Shown here: positions 23,712 through 35,075 of the stretch, one piece after another
Position numbering within the stretch: position 1 is the stretch's first letter
Layout of the letters: each line of letters opens with the position of its first letter
NCBI RefSeq assembly: GCF_030813055.1
Contig: NZ_JAUSTW010000003.1
Location: 310,001 to 374,000, forward strand
DNA from: Neobacillus ginsengisoli
GTDB lineage: Bacteria > Bacillota > Bacilli > Bacillales_B > DSM-18226
Length of the DNA: 64,000 nt
Reading direction: 5' to 3'
Notes under the pieces: model-generated
What the model was told of the DNA's origin: nothing
What the model saw: the letters and a program-made list of their open reading frames with translations, nothing else
Database searches by the model: none
Position numbers and translations under genes: made by a program

Positions 23712-24469
23712 CGTACTGTCACTCCTTTTCCCCTTAGGTAGCTTTTTACTTCGTGAACAGAAGTCTCTTTATAATGAAAAATCGAAGCCGCAAGAGCTGC
23801 ATCTGCTTTTCCAGCTAAAAAGGCTTCTTCAAAATGACCGGCATTTCCTGCACCGCCTGAAGCAATCACGGGCACAGAAACTGCCTCACTAACCGCCTTC
23901 GTCAATTCCAAATCAAAGCCGTTCTTTCCGCCGTCACAATCCATACTTGTTAATAAAATTTCGCCGGCACCAAGTGCTACTGCTTCTTTTGCCCACTCGA
24001 CAACTTTTTTATCAGTCGGTTTTCGGCCTCCGTGGGTAAACACGCACCACGTCCCTATCTCTTCGTCAAATTTGGCATCAATCGCTACCACGATACACTG
24101 GGATCCGAAAAAATCAGCGCCTTCTTTTATGAGTTGAGGAGTCAAAATAGCTGCTGTATTCAAGGATACCTTATCAGCGCCGGCACGAAGAATTTTTTTC
24201 ATATCTTCCAATGCATTGATGCCCCCACCAACCGTAAACGGAATCGCAAGCTCGGAAGCAACCGCTTTGACGACTTCGACCATCGTTTTTCTTCCTTCTA
24301 CAGAAGCGGAGATATCAAGAAAAACCAGTTCATCGGCCCCTTGCTCATCATAAAATCGCGCTAGCTCGACCGGGTCGCCGGCATCGCGGAGCTGGACAAA
24401 TTGAACTCCCTTTACTACTCTACCTTCCTTCACATCAAGGCAAGGAATAATTCGCTTTGTTAGGGCCAT
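23708..24469 (-). CDS. hisF: imidazole glycerol phosphate synthase, cyclase subunit
   Basis: TIM barrel that closes the imidazole ring with ammonia supplied by HisH. 253 residues with catalytic Asp in [15 protein letters not shown] and in [12 protein letters not shown], and phosphate-binding GGG(I)N and ASGGAGN. Overlaps hisA by 10 bases and hisIE by 4, showing tight coupling. Confidence 0.97.
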   Translation of the reverse strand: MALTKRIIPCLDVKEGRVVKGVQFVQLRDAGDPVELARFYDEQGADELVFLDISASVEGRKTMVEVVKAVASELAIPFTVGGGINALEDMKKILRAGADKVSLNTAAILTPQLIKEGADFFGSQCIVVAIDAKFDEEIGTWCVFTHGGRKPTDKKVVEWAKEAVALGAGEILLTSMDCDGGKNGFDLELTKAVSEAVSVPVIASGGAGNAGHFEEAFLAGKADAALAASIFHYKETSVHEVKSYLRGKGVTVR

Positions 24470-25197
24470 ACTCTCACCTCTTCTAATGCTTCCCTCAAGG
24501 TAAAACAGTGTTCATATAGGGCTTTACCGACAATCGCTCCGCCGACACCTTTAAACTCGACTGACTTTAATGCATTTAAATCTGCCAGACTGCTTACACC
24601 ACCTGAAGCAATAACATTTTTCCCTGTCACTTCGGCCATTTCACAGACAGCCGCAATATTCGGACCTGAAAGGGTTCCATCTGTGGCAATATCCGTAAAA
24701 ATAAATGTTTCAGCACCGGCATCAGCGAAGCGTTTGCCTAGTTCAACCGCTTTTACCTCTGATGTATCAAGCCAGCCATGGGTAGCAACATAGCCGTTTT
24801 TCGCATCAATCCCCAGGGCAATTTTCCCGCCATACTTTTTGATCATCCCTATAGCAAAATCAGGGTTGGAAACGGCGATGCTGCCGATAATCACACGGCT
24901 TACGCCATTTTCAAGGTAGTGAACGATATCTTCTTCAGAACGAATACCTCCGCCAATTTGGATTTTTACCATTAGCTTCTTGGCTGCCTCAATTACAAAT
25001 CGGTCATTAACACGCTTACCGTCCTTTGCCCCATCAAGGTCAACCATATGAATCCATTCTGCACCTTCAGCAGCAAAGCGCCGTGCCATATCAAAAGGTG
25101 AATCGCCATAAATCGTTTCCTTGTCGTAATCACCTTGGAGAAGGCGGACGCAATTGCCCCCACGCATATCAATCGCCGGATAAATCGTTATGCTCAT
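24460..25197 (-). CDS. hisA: ProFAR isomerase
   Basis: Isomerises ProFAR to PRFAR. 245-residue TIM barrel, paralogue of HisF, with [15 protein letters not shown] (catalytic Asp) and [14 protein letters not shown], and the phosphate sites GGGIR and ASGGVSS. It overlaps hisH by 4 bases. Confidence 0.97.
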   Translation of the reverse strand: MSITIYPAIDMRGGNCVRLLQGDYDKETIYGDSPFDMARRFAAEGAEWIHMVDLDGAKDGKRVNDRFVIEAAKKLMVKIQIGGGIRSEEDIVHYLENGVSRVIIGSIAVSNPDFAIGMIKKYGGKIALGIDAKNGYVATHGWLDTSEVKAVELGKRFADAGAETFIFTDIATDGTLSGPNIAAVCEMAEVTGKNVIASGGVSSLADLNALKSVEFKGVGGAIVGKALYEHCFTLREALEEVRVWP

Positions 25198-25820
25198 CGG
25201 ACAGCCTTCCTTTCCTCAACAATCTGTAAAAAATTATTTAGCAGGGCCATTCCAAGCCTGCTGCTTTTTTCCGGATGAAATTGCATTCCAAAAATATTGT
25301 CACGGCCGACTACCGCTGAAACCTGTTCATGGTAATCAGCTTTTGCCAGTAGCACATCTGAATTTTCGGCATTCACAAAATAAGAATGAACGAAATATAC
25401 ATAATCTTCATCGAGATTTTTCAACATGGGAGAGGACTTTACAAATTCTAGCCGGTTCCAGCCCATGTGGGGCACCTTGTAAGATTTACCCTCAGGTGTC
25501 CTGCCGGAGAAGCGACGGACACTGCCGGGCAGTAACCCTAACCCCTCAGTTAACCCGTTTTCATCGCTATTTTCAAAAAGTAGCTGCATGCCGAGGCAAA
25601 TTCCCAGGAGCGGTTTACCCGACGCTGCAAATTCCTTTATCGTATTGACCTGCAAGCGTTCCATTGCATCACGAAAGGATCCTACCCCGGGGAGAATCAG
25701 GGCATCGGCTCCAAGTAAATCCTTTTTTTCACTTGATATAAAAAAGTCGGCCCTTAAACGCTCGATCGCTTTACTTACACTAAACAGGTTCCCCATGCCA
25801 TAATCGACAATTCCTATCAT
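25194..25820 (-). CDS. hisH: imidazole glycerol phosphate synthase, glutaminase subunit
   Basis: Class I glutamine amidotransferase of 208 residues that feeds ammonia to HisF. Nucleophile C75 in [12 protein letters not shown], with His/Glu in [10 protein letters not shown]. Start [12 protein letters not shown] is typical. It overlaps hisA by 4 bases and abuts hisB. Confidence 0.97.
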   Translation of the reverse strand: MIGIVDYGMGNLFSVSKAIERLRADFFISSEKKDLLGADALILPGVGSFRDAMERLQVNTIKEFAASGKPLLGICLGMQLLFENSDENGLTEGLGLLPGSVRRFSGRTPEGKSYKVPHMGWNRLEFVKSSPMLKNLDEDYVYFVHSYFVNAENSDVLLAKADYHEQVSAVVGRDNIFGMQFHPEKSSRLGMALLNNFLQIVEERKAVR

Positions 25821-26408
25821 CTATAACATCCCTTTCGTTGATGGAACCCCCTTGATACGGGGATCAATCGTAGTTGCTTCGTCAAGCGCCCGGCCCAATG
25901 CTTTAAAAACGGCCTCAATCATGTGATGGGTATTTTTACCGTAATGAACAATGACATGAAGGTTCATTCTGGCTTCAAGGGCGAGCTTCCAGAGAAATTC
26001 ATGAACAAGCTCCGTATCAAAAGTTCCCACTTTTTGGCCGGGGAACTCGGCGCGCATTTCCAAATGCGGCCGGTTGCTAAGATCGACAACCACCTGGGCT
26101 AATGCCTCATCCATCGGCACAAACGAATTCCCGTAACGCTTAATACCCTTTTTATCTCCAAGAGCCTCTCTTAGCGCCTGTCCTAAACAAATGCCGATAT
26201 CTTCAGTTGTGTGGTGATCATCAACTTCCGTATCACCGTCAGCATTAACAGTTAAGTTAAATTGACCGTGTTTCGTAAACAAATCGAGCATATGGGACAT
26301 AAAAGGCACCCCTGTTTCAAGCTCGGACTTTCCCTCACCATCAATCGCTAATGATAATTGGATTTTTGTTTCATTTGTATTCCGTTCAATACTTGCTGCT
26401 CTTTCCAT
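25821..26408 (-). CDS. hisB: imidazoleglycerol-phosphate dehydratase
   Basis: 195 residues, single-domain HisB as in Bacillus (no fused phosphatase). Two Mn-binding motifs, VDDHHTTEDIG and the later HVIVHYGKNTHHMIEA, are present. Immediately abuts hisH. Confidence 0.97.
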   Translation of the reverse strand: MERAASIERNTNETKIQLSLAIDGEGKSELETGVPFMSHMLDLFTKHGQFNLTVNADGDTEVDDHHTTEDIGICLGQALREALGDKKGIKRYGNSFVPMDEALAQVVVDLSNRPHLEMRAEFPGQKVGTFDTELVHEFLWKLALEARMNLHVIVHYGKNTHHMIEAVFKALGRALDEATTIDPRIKGVPSTKGML

Positions 26409-26422
26409 AATCGGGGACCTCC

Positions 26423-27694
26423 TTAGTCATTTTTCAACCTTATTTCCACAGCCCGTGCATGTGCTTCAAGACCTTCCATGCGGGCAAATTCAGCAATTTT
26501 TGCGCCATTTTCCTTTAGTGCTTTCTCACTGTAGATAATTACGCTGGATTTTTTTTGAAAATCATCGACATTAAGCGGACTTGAAAAACGGGCCGTCCCG
26601 TTTGTCGGCAGGACATGGTTAGGGCCGGCAAAATAATCGCCAACGGGCTCCGAGCTATAACGGCCAATAAAAATCGCTCCAGCGTGACGAATTTTTCCAA
26701 GAAGCTCCATTGCATTTTCCGTTATGACCTCCAGATGCTCCGGGGCTAAACTATTAACGGTGTCTACCGCTTCTTCAATCGTATTGGTGACATAAATAAC
26801 CCCATAATCCTCAATGGAACGGGCCGCAATTTCTTTTCTCGGTAAAACTTCCAGCTGCTTATGCACCTCTAGGGCAACCTCCTCCGCCAATCTTATTGAA
26901 GGGGTAACAAGAACGCTGCAGGCACGCACGTCGTGCTCAGCCTGCGATAACAGGTCAGCGGCAATTTCGTCAGCTCGTGCCGTTTCATCGGCAAGAACCG
27001 CAATTTCGCTCGGACCGGCAATCATATCAATATCGACATCGCCAAAGACCTCGCGTTTTGCTAACGCGACATAGATATTTCCGGGACCGGTTATTTTATC
27101 AACAGACGCAATCGATTCAGTTCCATAGGCGAGCGCGGCAATTGCCTGGGCACCGCCAACCTTATAGATTTCTTCAACGCCGGCTTCTTTTGCGGCAACA
27201 AGTACAGCTGGCGGTAATTTACCTTCTGCATCCGAAGGAGATACCATAACAATTCTTTTTACACCCGCCACCTTCGCGGGAATGACATTCATCAAAACCG
27301 AGGATGGGTATGCTGCCGTTCCGCCCGGGACATACACACCGACCGAATCAAGCGGGGTAATTTTTTGACCAAGAATCGTACCGTTTTCTTCCGTGGTCAT
27401 CCATGATGGCCGGAGCTGTTTTTCGTGGAAAGAGCGGATGTTTTCCGCTGCTTCGCGAACGATCGATACAAAGCGCTCCTCCACTTGATGATAGGCCTCG
27501 GTGAATTCATTTTCTGTTACCGTGAACGAGGACAACAGGACACGATCAAATTTTTCCGTATACTCTCTTAAAGCCGCGTCGCCTCCGGCACGAATATCTG
27601 CTATGATTTTTTTAACAACTTCCAGCTGCTCCTCTGTACCTGTTTCAATTGAACGTTTAATCGAGGCTAGCTCCTCCACTCGCAGGATCTTCAT
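26423..27694 (-). CDS. hisD: histidinol dehydrogenase
   Basis: Zn enzyme of 423 residues for the last two oxidations to L-histidine. Signature around [15 protein letters not shown] and the catalytic Glu-His in [16 protein letters not shown]-type segment as [13 protein letters not shown]. It sits one base after hisG. Confidence 0.97.
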   Translation of the reverse strand: MKILRVEELASIKRSIETGTEEQLEVVKKIIADIRAGGDAALREYTEKFDRVLLSSFTVTENEFTEAYHQVEERFVSIVREAAENIRSFHEKQLRPSWMTTEENGTILGQKITPLDSVGVYVPGGTAAYPSSVLMNVIPAKVAGVKRIVMVSPSDAEGKLPPAVLVAAKEAGVEEIYKVGGAQAIAALAYGTESIASVDKITGPGNIYVALAKREVFGDVDIDMIAGPSEIAVLADETARADEIAADLLSQAEHDVRACSVLVTPSIRLAEEVALEVHKQLEVLPRKEIAARSIEDYGVIYVTNTIEEAVDTVNSLAPEHLEVITENAMELLGKIRHAGAIFIGRYSSEPVGDYFAGPNHVLPTNGTARFSSPLNVDDFQKKSSVIIYSEKALKENGAKIAEFARMEGLEAHARAVEIRLKND

Positions 27695-27695
27695 A

Positions 27696-28334
27696 TTAGT
27701 TGACCTCCACTGAAACTACTTTGCTTAGCCGTGCTACAAGATCATTTATCATTTTATCTTTGATCCGGTAACTGACCGGATTTACGATTAACCTCGATGT
27801 CACATCGACAATTCGTTCATATTCCACCAGGCCGTTTTCAACCAGTGTTCGTCCCGTTGAAACAATATCGACAATCCGGTCTGCAAGACCGATGATCGGC
27901 GCAAGCTCAATCGAACCATTTAATTTTATAATTTCAACCTGTTCTCCTTGCTCGCGGAAATAGGCTGCCGCAACATTTGGATATTTGGTTGCGATTTTCG
28001 GGGCAACATCATTCATTTTTGTGTTTGGCAGCCCTGCTACTGCCAGATAGCAGCCGCTGATCTGTAAATCGAGGAGTTCATAAACGTCCCTTTCCTCCTC
28101 GAGCATAACATCCTTACCGGCGATTCCGATATCCGCCACTCCATGCTCAACATAGGTCGGGACATCTGTTGGTTTTGCTAAAATAAACCGAAGCCCTTCC
28201 TCTTCAATCTCAATAATCAATTTCCTTGATTCATCGAATTCAGGAGGCAGCAGGTAACCTGCTTTCCGAAGTAAGTCAACTGCCTCTTCAAAAATTCTTC
28301 CTTTTGGCATCGCAATCGTTAAAATTTCACTCAT
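27696..28334 (-). CDS. hisG: ATP phosphoribosyltransferase, short form
   Basis: First enzyme of histidine synthesis. 212 residues, the short form without a regulatory domain, so it needs HisZ. Motifs: [11 protein letters not shown] at the N-terminus and the PRPP loop [14 protein letters not shown]. It overlaps the hisZ stop by 8 bases. Confidence 0.97.
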   Translation of the reverse strand: MSEILTIAMPKGRIFEEAVDLLRKAGYLLPPEFDESRKLIIEIEEEGLRFILAKPTDVPTYVEHGVADIGIAGKDVMLEEERDVYELLDLQISGCYLAVAGLPNTKMNDVAPKIATKYPNVAAAYFREQGEQVEIIKLNGSIELAPIIGLADRIVDIVSTGRTLVENGLVEYERIVDVTSRLIVNPVSYRIKDKMINDLVARLSKVVSVEVN

Positions 28335-29511
28335 CTGCAGGCTCCTTTCCTGCTTTCCCGATTAAATAAGTGGTATCGGCAAATTTTTTCGTAAAAGCAT
28401 CAAGATTTTTCACACCGTTAATGTCTTGTAGAACGACCCGAGTTCCTTCTTCATGCATTTTTTCCGCTAAGCGAAATGCTTCCTTTCTTCGCTCTTGGCT
28501 GAAAAGAATGCAATGGGCGGTATTATCTTCTGTCATGTCCCCAAGAGACTCTAAAAGCCGGTCAATCCGAACAGCAAAGCCAGTGGCACTTGCTTTTTTT
28601 CCGAACTTTTCGATTAAACTGTATCTGCCGCCATTACCGATTGGGAAACCGACCTTATCGGCATAGACTTCAAATAATATTCCTGAATAGTAACTCATGT
28701 GGCTGACAAGGGTGAAATCAAATTTCACTTGATCCTGCACATTATAGTCATTGACGACATCCCACAATTCTTTCAGCTGCAGGATCGCTTGTTTGCCTTG
28801 TTCATTCTCGATAATATCAAGAGCCATGCCGATGACTTCCTCTCCGCCTCGGAGCTCAAGGAATTGGAGAAGTCTTTGTTTATCAATCGAAGATAATGAC
28901 AGGGAATTGACATGCTCCCGGTAGCCTACATAATTTTTTTCATATAAAAATCTTCTTAAGCTGTCGGCCCGTTCATCTGTCCCTAAGATTTGCAAAAATA
29001 ATTCCCGGGCAAAGCTTATATGGCCGATTGAAACTTGGAAATGACGTAAGCCTGCTTCTTTTAATGAAGAAACCAATAACGAAATTACTTCGCCATCGCT
29101 TGACACTGTTTCGTCATTTATACATTCAACGCCGATTTGTTCAAACTCAGCCGGCCTACCGCCTTCACGCTGCTGGGCACGAAACACATTAGCAGCATAG
29201 GCTAACCGAAGCGGCAGATCGTCCTGCAAAAGCTTTGAGGCCGCAACACGGGCAATGGGCGTAGTCATTTCGGGTCTTAACACTAATGTATGACCATCTT
29301 TATCGAGCAATTTAAACAGCTGTGTATCCAGAATCGCTGATGCGTTCCCAACGGTTTCATAGTATTCAAGTGTCGGTGTTTCAATAAATTGATAGCCCCA
29401 GCGTTTAATCGCATCCTCCAAAAACTTGCGAACACGATGTTTTTTTTCATATAACTCCGGTAGCGTGTCTCTCATGCCTAATGGCTTTTCAAACATAAAC
29501 AAGCGGCTCAT
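28327..29511 (-). CDS. hisZ: ATP phosphoribosyltransferase regulatory subunit
   Basis: Histidyl-tRNA synthetase paralogue that forms a complex with short HisG and gives histidine feedback. The second ATG (29509-29511, [16 protein letters not shown]) is chosen because AAAGG lies 9 bases upstream; 394 residues. Class II motifs are visible ([28 protein letters not shown]) but the gene is a his-operon member, not hisS. First gene of the operon. Confidence 0.95.
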   Translation of the reverse strand: MSRLFMFEKPLGMRDTLPELYEKKHRVRKFLEDAIKRWGYQFIETPTLEYYETVGNASAILDTQLFKLLDKDGHTLVLRPEMTTPIARVAASKLLQDDLPLRLAYAANVFRAQQREGGRPAEFEQIGVECINDETVSSDGEVISLLVSSLKEAGLRHFQVSIGHISFARELFLQILGTDERADSLRRFLYEKNYVGYREHVNSLSLSSIDKQRLLQFLELRGGEEVIGMALDIIENEQGKQAILQLKELWDVVNDYNVQDQVKFDFTLVSHMSYYSGILFEVYADKVGFPIGNGGRYSLIEKFGKKASATGFAVRIDRLLESLGDMTEDNTAHCILFSQERRKEAFRLAEKMHEEGTRVVLQDINGVKNLDAFTKKFADTTYLIGKAGKEPADE

Positions 29512-29579
29512 CCTGCTCATCCTTTATTTTTAGAATCCTTTAGTTTGCTAATATGGTAGAGAATTAAAGTATTATTTGT

Positions 29580-29608
29580 AGTTTACCTTCTTAAAAACCA
29601 AACGTCAA
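29580..29608 (-). promoter_or_regulatory. sigma-A promoter of the his operon
   Basis: TTGACG (29608-29603) and TAAACT (29585-29580) are spaced by 17 bases on the minus strand, 69 bases upstream of hisZ. I see no T-box or attenuator in the short leader. Confidence 0.6.
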
Positions 29609-29680
29609 TTTATTTTTCCCATTTATCAATTAATTCCACGGTATTTGACATTTTTTCCGCATGGGGCGGAATTTTGAATA

Positions 29681-29708
29681 AAACAAAAGCCCGGTTCAAA
29701 GACCGGGC
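29681..29708 (-). terminator. terminator after yvoF
   Basis: GCCCGGT pairs with ACCGGGC on the minus strand, followed by TTTTGTTT. It abuts the yvoF stop and insulates the his operon. Confidence 0.85.
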
Positions 29709-30242
29709 CTACTCTTTTTTTCCATAAATCGGGTCATCTGCCCATCGCTTTTGTAATTCTTCCTTCGTATAAATAACCCGCATCGGATTTCCTCCGACGA
29801 AACATCCCGGTGGAACATCCTTATGAACAAGGGTACCGGCTGAGACAATCGCTCCATCCCCGATCGTCACCCCCGGAAGAATCGTTGAATTGGCGCCGAT
29901 CATGACTTCACTCCCGATTTCAACGGGCCCAAGCCTGTATTCTTTTATCAAATACTCATGGGCGAGAATCGTCGTATTGTAGCCAATTACAGTATTGCGG
30001 CCAACGCTGATTTTTTCAGGAAACATCACATCCAGCATCACCATTAAGGCAAAGGACGTTTGCTCGCCCACCTTAAGTCCAAGAAATGTTCGGTAAAGCC
30101 AATTTTTCATCCCCAAAAAAGGTGTGTAACGGGCAAGCTGGATGACAATAAAATTTTTTACAACCTTCCAAAAAGGAACGGTTTTGTAAACATGCCATAA
30201 GGAGTTCGCACCTTCAACTGGAAAGCGGGTCGTTTTCCTCAT
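29709..30242 (-). CDS. yvoF: hexapeptide-repeat acyltransferase YvoF
   Basis: 177 residues when begun at the ATG after GGAGA (MRKTTRFPVEGANSLW). Left-handed beta-helix repeats appear from about residue 75 on (ISVGRNTVIGYNTTI, VEIGSEVMIGANSTI, VTIGDGAIVSAGTLV), typical of xenobiotic or sugar O-acetyltransferases. Acceptor unknown. Part of hprK-lgt-yvoD-ppaX-yvoF as in B. subtilis. Confidence 0.9.
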   Translation of the reverse strand: MRKTTRFPVEGANSLWHVYKTVPFWKVVKNFIVIQLARYTPFLGMKNWLYRTFLGLKVGEQTSFALMVMLDVMFPEKISVGRNTVIGYNTTILAHEYLIKEYRLGPVEIGSEVMIGANSTILPGVTIGDGAIVSAGTLVHKDVPPGCFVGGNPMRVIYTKEELQKRWADDPIYGKKE

Positions 30243-30247
30243 ATTTC

Positions 30248-30892
30248 TCACTCTCCGAGAATGGTTAGGATATCTGCCATGTTCTCCAGGATGTAATCCG
30301 GTTCGTACTTGGCAAGGTATTCTCTGCCTTTAATCGACCAGGCACAGCCTGCTGTTATTGTACCGGCATTTTTACCGGCCAAAATATCATGGTAATTATC
30401 ACCGACCATCATCGCTTCCGACGGCGTTGAATCCAATTGTTCAAGCGCCTTAAAAATCGGTTCCGGGTCAGGCTTTGTCTTACTCACATGATCATAGGCG
30501 ACTATTACCTCGAAAAATGAGTCGAGCTTCATCAATCGGAGCCCTTTTAACGTAACATCAAGTCGTTTAGTCGTGACAATTCCAAGCTTGTAGCCTTTTT
30601 CCTTTAGTGTACCGACCGTTTCCAAAACACCTGCAAATTCTTTAACCAATGCGTCATGATTCGCAATATTAAACGTCCGGTATTCGAGGATCATTTCCTC
30701 GACCCGATCCGGATCAACGGTAGAAAACGCTTCATGAAGGGTAGGTCCCATAAACGGAAGGACATCCTCGCGGCTGTACTTACTTGGATAATATTTATTA
30801 AGCGTGTGTAAATAAGTAGTAATAATTAACTCATTAGTATCAATTAAAGTCCCGTCTAAATCAAAGAGAATTGTCGTAATTTTGTTTGTCAT
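30248..30892 (-). CDS. ppaX: pyrophosphatase PpaX
   Basis: HAD-family enzyme of 214 residues that hydrolyses the pyrophosphate released when HprK dephosphorylates P-Ser-HPr by phosphorolysis. HAD motif [10 protein letters not shown] (D11, D13), motif II in GIVTTKR, motif [11 protein letters not shown]. Its operon link with hprK supports the role. Confidence 0.94.
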   Translation of the reverse strand: MTNKITTILFDLDGTLIDTNELIITTYLHTLNKYYPSKYSREDVLPFMGPTLHEAFSTVDPDRVEEMILEYRTFNIANHDALVKEFAGVLETVGTLKEKGYKLGIVTTKRLDVTLKGLRLMKLDSFFEVIVAYDHVSKTKPDPEPIFKALEQLDSTPSEAMMVGDNYHDILAGKNAGTITAGCAWSIKGREYLAKYEPDYILENMADILTILGE

Positions 30893-31829
30893 AGCTTGCT
30901 TCCTTTCTACTCATGGTGCCGGAACGATTCCAAATCGTACTGACGGCCAATGTAATAACAATGGCTACTCCTAGCCTGATTAAAAACAAAGGCCAAACAG
31001 GTATCCCAAGCGGAACAAAGATTAACGTATCTTCAACAACAGCATGACAGCCGACGAGGAAAATAAAGGCTAATGTCAAATCTTTTTTACTTACCCCATC
31101 CTCTTTGACAGCCTGAATCATGACACCTGCTCCATACGCAAGTCCAAAAAATAACCCGGCAGCCATCGTCATTGCCGTGTTTTCCTTCATGCCGAGTGTT
31201 CGCATAACAGGTGCCAATCCCTTTGAAAACTTCTCAAGCCAATTCAAATCCTTTAAGAATTGAATCACAATCATAAGCGGTATCACAATCATGGTAAGCT
31301 GTAATATCCCGATCACCGCTTTTTTAATTGCTTCTCCTACAATCGAGACGATACCTGTCACGTGCGCGGAAGTCGTCGGGATCAGACCGTACTGTGCTGT
31401 ACCTGAGCCGCCGTGCCAGACAAGGTTAATGACTGCAGCAGATGCCAGGGCGAGCCCGATTCGTGTTGCCAAAACCACCCACAGCTTGACCCCTGTTTTC
31501 ACTGCCACGCTTGATTCAATAAATAAATTATGTGAAAACGACAGCATAATCGCTAAAATAAACACTTCTTTAACCGAAAAGTGCAGGGTAAGAATAGCGC
31601 CAATCGCCGCATATAAATTTAGAAAGTTTCCTAACACAAGCGGTATCGCGGCATTCCCCGACAAGCCGAGCAGCTTCATGAGCGGAGAAATCATTTTAAT
31701 TACCCAAGGCAGGACAGGTGTATATTGCAGAACCGATACGATGATGGTAACTGGAAAAATAATTTTCCCTAATGTCCATGTTGTTTTTAAGCCAACGAAT
31801 AACCCCTTTTTCAATGAGCCAATCAGCAT
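30861..31829 (-). CDS. yvoD: nucleoside-recognition (Gate) domain membrane protein YvoD
   Basis: 322 residues with about eight hydrophobic segments and two Gate-type halves ([19 protein letters not shown] and [15 protein letters not shown]). The family is related to spore maturation SpmA/SpmB proteins; substrate unknown. Overlaps ppaX by 32 bases. Confidence 0.87.
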   Translation of the reverse strand: MLIGSLKKGLFVGLKTTWTLGKIIFPVTIIVSVLQYTPVLPWVIKMISPLMKLLGLSGNAAIPLVLGNFLNLYAAIGAILTLHFSVKEVFILAIMLSFSHNLFIESSVAVKTGVKLWVVLATRIGLALASAAVINLVWHGGSGTAQYGLIPTTSAHVTGIVSIVGEAIKKAVIGILQLTMIVIPLMIVIQFLKDLNWLEKFSKGLAPVMRTLGMKENTAMTMAAGLFFGLAYGAGVMIQAVKEDGVSKKDLTLAFIFLVGCHAVVEDTLIFVPLGIPVWPLFLIRLGVAIVITLAVSTIWNRSGTMSRKEASYDKQNYDNSL

Positions 31830-31845
31830 TTCAATTAAACCCCTT

Positions 31846-32673
31846 TTAATTGGTTAATCCTTGAGTATCTAAATAACGCTCATCTGAAAGTCCTTTTTTT
31901 CGGCGATATACAATAACAATAACGGCGCCAATGATCAACACAATCGAAATGGCTTGGGCCATTCTAAGGTTGCTTGTTAGCATTAAACTATCTGTTCGCA
32001 TACCTTCCACGAAATAACGACCGATGGAATACCAAATGACATACGAGAGGAAAAGCTCTCCGCGGCGTAAGTTCACGAAGCGAAGCGAGATTAACAGGAT
32101 AAACCCGGCAAAATCCCAGAGAGATTCATATAAAAACGTCGGATGATAATATGCTCCGTTTATATACATTTGATTGATAATAAAATTAGGTAAGTGTAAG
32201 TTTTCAAGGAATTGCCGTGTAACTTCCCGTCCATGTGCCTCCTGGTTCATAAAATTTCCCCAGCGACCGATAGCTTGACCAAGAATAATACTTGGTGCGG
32301 CAATATCAGTTATTTTCCAAAAAGGAACCCCTCGTTTTTTGGCAAAAACATAGGTCGTTATCACCGAACCGATTAAGGCTCCGTGAATGGCAATCCCGCC
32401 ATGCCAAATTTGAATCATTTCACTTGGATGATGCACGTAATACTTCCATTCAAAAATCACATAATAAATGCGCGCTGAAATAATCGCAATCGGAATTGCC
32501 CATAGCATTAAGTCAGCAAAAGTATCCTTTGGCAGCCCTCTCTTATTCGCTTCCCTTATGGCAATAAACAAAGCAAGTGCCAGACCTGATCCAATGATAA
32601 TCCCGTACCAGTGCACTTGAATCGGTCCCAGTGTAAAGGCAATAGGGTTAAGAGGCTGAATCGTTTCTTTCAT
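31846..32673 (-). CDS. lgt: prolipoprotein diacylglyceryl transferase
   Basis: Attaches diacylglycerol to the lipobox Cys of prelipoproteins at the membrane. I use the ATG at 32671-32673 ([18 protein letters not shown]) because AAGGAG lies 8 bases before it; 275 residues. The Lgt signature [13 protein letters not shown] and seven hydrophobic segments are present. It lies 23 bases after hprK. Confidence 0.96.
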   Translation of the reverse strand: MKETIQPLNPIAFTLGPIQVHWYGIIIGSGLALALFIAIREANKRGLPKDTFADLMLWAIPIAIISARIYYVIFEWKYYVHHPSEMIQIWHGGIAIHGALIGSVITTYVFAKKRGVPFWKITDIAAPSIILGQAIGRWGNFMNQEAHGREVTRQFLENLHLPNFIINQMYINGAYYHPTFLYESLWDFAGFILLISLRFVNLRRGELFLSYVIWYSIGRYFVEGMRTDSLMLTSNLRMAQAISIVLIIGAVIVIVYRRKKGLSDERYLDTQGLTN

Positions 32674-32696
32674 ATCCACGTCTCCTTATTTTTTTT

Positions 32697-33632
32697 TTAG
32701 AAATCTTCATGTTCTCCGTCTTCAATCACATCAGAAAGGCGCTCCGTAAATTGTTGTGCGGCATTTACGCCCATTCTTTTTAGCCGGAAATTCATGGCGG
32801 CTACTTCGATAATGACGGCCAGGTTTCTTCCCGGGCGTACAGGTACCGTAAGCTTGGTTACTTCGGCATCAATAATTTTCATTTTCTCTTCATCTAAGCC
32901 CAGGCGGTCATACTGCTTTTTAGAATCCCAGATTTCAAGATTGATGACCAACGAAATCTTTTTATTACTTCGTACCGCCCCTGCACCAAACAAGGTCATC
33001 ACATTGATAATTCCCAAACCTCGTATTTCTAATAAATGCTCGATTAATTCCGGCGAGTTCCCAACTAATGTGTCTAAATCTTCTTGGCGAATTTCCACAC
33101 AATCATCGGCAACCAGGCGGTGACCGCGTTTGACTAATTCCAAAGCGGTCTCACTTTTACCAACCCCGCTTTTGCCCGTGATTAAGACACCCACACCATA
33201 AATATCCACTAAAACACCATGTACAGCAGTAGTCGGTGCCAGCTTACTTTCCAGGAAGTTCGTTAAACGGCTCGAAAAACGGGTCGTTTTCATATTCGCA
33301 CGTAAAACAGGAACAGATTCCCTTTCAGATGCTTCAATAAGCTCTGCAGGTACATCTAAGCCTCTCGTGACAATGATCGCAGGTGTAATGTCCGTGCAAA
33401 GACGGTCCATTCTTGAGATTCGCTCACCTTCAGGAAGCTCTTCAAAAAAAGATAGTTCCGTTTTACCTAATAGCTGGATTCGGTCAGCGGGATAAAATTC
33501 AAAATATCCGGCAATTTCAATTCCAGGTCGGGAAATATCACTCATTGTGATCGGGCGGTTTATTCCCTCTTCCCCACTAATCAATTCAAGTTGAAATTTT
33601 TCAAAAATATCTTTGGTTCGTACTTTTGGCAA
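32697..33632 (-). CDS. hprK: HPr kinase/phosphorylase
   Basis: Phosphorylates S46 of HPr and Crh in catabolite control and removes the phosphate by phosphorolysis. 311 residues; H138 and the P-loop GKSGVGKS at 153-160, followed by the signature [15 protein letters not shown]. First gene of the operon with lgt, yvoD, ppaX and yvoF. Its partner Crh is encoded at 16.3 kb. Confidence 0.97.
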   Translation of the reverse strand: MPKVRTKDIFEKFQLELISGEEGINRPITMSDISRPGIEIAGYFEFYPADRIQLLGKTELSFFEELPEGERISRMDRLCTDITPAIIVTRGLDVPAELIEASERESVPVLRANMKTTRFSSRLTNFLESKLAPTTAVHGVLVDIYGVGVLITGKSGVGKSETALELVKRGHRLVADDCVEIRQEDLDTLVGNSPELIEHLLEIRGLGIINVMTLFGAGAVRSNKKISLVINLEIWDSKKQYDRLGLDEEKMKIIDAEVTKLTVPVRPGRNLAVIIEVAAMNFRLKRMGVNAAQQFTERLSDVIEDGEHEDF

Positions 33633-33810
33633 GAAAGCTTCCCCCTTATTTTTCGGGCTGTTTATAAAAAAGAATTAGTGCAAAAAATTTCATTTCCTCT
33701 TATTTTAGCATTTTTTAGTGTAGAACCAAATGAAGTTGTCCTAAAATCTTCAAAATTAATACAATTTCCGTTTTCAGGTAAAATTAAAGTGAATTTATGT
33801 TTTATTCAAA

Positions 33811-33846
33811 TGTGGTATAGACAACTAAACCACTTAGACATATAAT
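33811..33846 (+). promoter_or_regulatory. nag promoter with NagR (dre-type) operator
   Basis: TGTGGTATAGACAACT (33811-33826) resembles the dre site bound by the GntR regulator NagR/YvoA. TAGACA (33818-33823) and TATAAT (33841-33846), 17 bases apart, form the promoter, so the operator covers the -35. nagR is the third gene of this operon. Confidence 0.8.
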
Positions 33847-33893
33847 AAATGATAGATGATCCATTTATTTTTATCGAATTGGAGTTGAAGGAC

Positions 33894-35072
33894 ATGAACC
33901 TACTGATCATGATCCCAGGAACAGCAATTTTAGAAAAAGAAATCGCAGAAGCCATTTATATTTATATAGAAAACGGCAAAATCCAAGAAATAGGTCCTAT
34001 TAACGAGGTTCCCTCCCGTTTTCAAGATGCGGATAAAATTGAGATTCCCATAGAACAAACCGTTGTCCCCGGTTTTATTGATGTGCATATTCACGGTGCA
34101 GCAGGTGCTGATACAATGGATGCCACGCCGGAGGCTCTGACAACAGTGGCAAAAGCACTTCCTGCAGAAGGAACCACGAGCTTTTTGGCAACAACGATTA
34201 CCCAAAAACATGAAAATATTGAAAAGGCCCTGGCGAACGTTGCAGATTATTGCAGCAAGGAGAATGATCCAGGAAAAGCAGAAGTCCTCGGCGTTCATTT
34301 AGAAGGACCATTTATTAATGTCAAACGCGCCGGTGCTCAGCCTAAAGAATACATTATCGATCCGGATATAGAATTATTCCAGCGCTGGCAACAGCTTGCT
34401 GCCGGAAAAATTAAATTAGTTACCGTTGCGCCGGAGCTTGAGAACGGAACCGACTTTGTCCGATACTTGGATGAAAATGGCGTAATTGCCTCCATTGGCC
34501 ACTCCGATGCCATCTATGAAGAAGTGGAAACAGCCGTAAAAGCGGGAGCCAAGCAGGTGACCCATCTATTTAACGGCATGCGCGGAATTCACCACCGTGA
34601 ACCTGGCGTAGCGGGATCAGCACTTTTGTTTAAAGAATTAATGGTGGAACTGATAGCGGACGGCATCCACGTCAGACCGGAAATCATTAAGCTGGTGATT
34701 GATTCCAAAGGTGCCGACGGAATGATCTTGATTACCGATGCAATGAGAGCAAAATGTCTAAAAAGCGGCATCTACGATCTTGGCGGTCAAGACGTGTCCG
34801 TTGCCGACGGAAGGGCACTGCTTGCCGACGGAACCTTGGCAGGAAGCATTTTAAAAATGAATGATTCATTAAAAAATACAATTGAATTTGCACGAGTTTC
34901 ACTTGTTAACGCAGTACAAATGGCCAGTGTTAATCCAGCGAAGCAATTAAATGTCTTTGACCGTAAAGGAAGTATCGCACCGGGAAAAGACGCCGATTTT
35001 ACGATATTAACCAATAACTATCAAGTCGATTTAACTATCTGCCGTGGTGAAATCGCTTATAAACGGGGGTAA
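33894..35072 (+). CDS. nagA: N-acetylglucosamine-6-phosphate deacetylase
   Basis: Metal amidohydrolase that turns GlcNAc-6-P into glucosamine-6-P. The ATG at 33894 (MNLLIMIPGTAILEKE), behind GGAG, gives 392 residues. Metal site VHIHGAAGAD, LEGPFI, GHSDA, HLFNGM and the catalytic Asp in ILITDAM are visible. First gene of nagA-nagB-nagR. Confidence 0.96.
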   Translation: MNLLIMIPGTAILEKEIAEAIYIYIENGKIQEIGPINEVPSRFQDADKIEIPIEQTVVPGFIDVHIHGAAGADTMDATPEALTTVAKALPAEGTTSFLATTITQKHENIEKALANVADYCSKENDPGKAEVLGVHLEGPFINVKRAGAQPKEYIIDPDIELFQRWQQLAAGKIKLVTVAPELENGTDFVRYLDENGVIASIGHSDAIYEEVETAVKAGAKQVTHLFNGMRGIHHREPGVAGSALLFKELMVELIADGIHVRPEIIKLVIDSKGADGMILITDAMRAKCLKSGIYDLGGQDVSVADGRALLADGTLAGSILKMNDSLKNTIEFARVSLVNAVQMASVNPAKQLNVFDRKGSIAPGKDADFTILTNNYQVDLTICRGEIAYKRG

Positions 35073-35075
35073 ATC

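Noticed and set aside
29521..29640. T-box or attenuator before the his operon
   Set aside because: No T-box motif or terminator hairpin is visible in the short leader between the promoter and hisZ.
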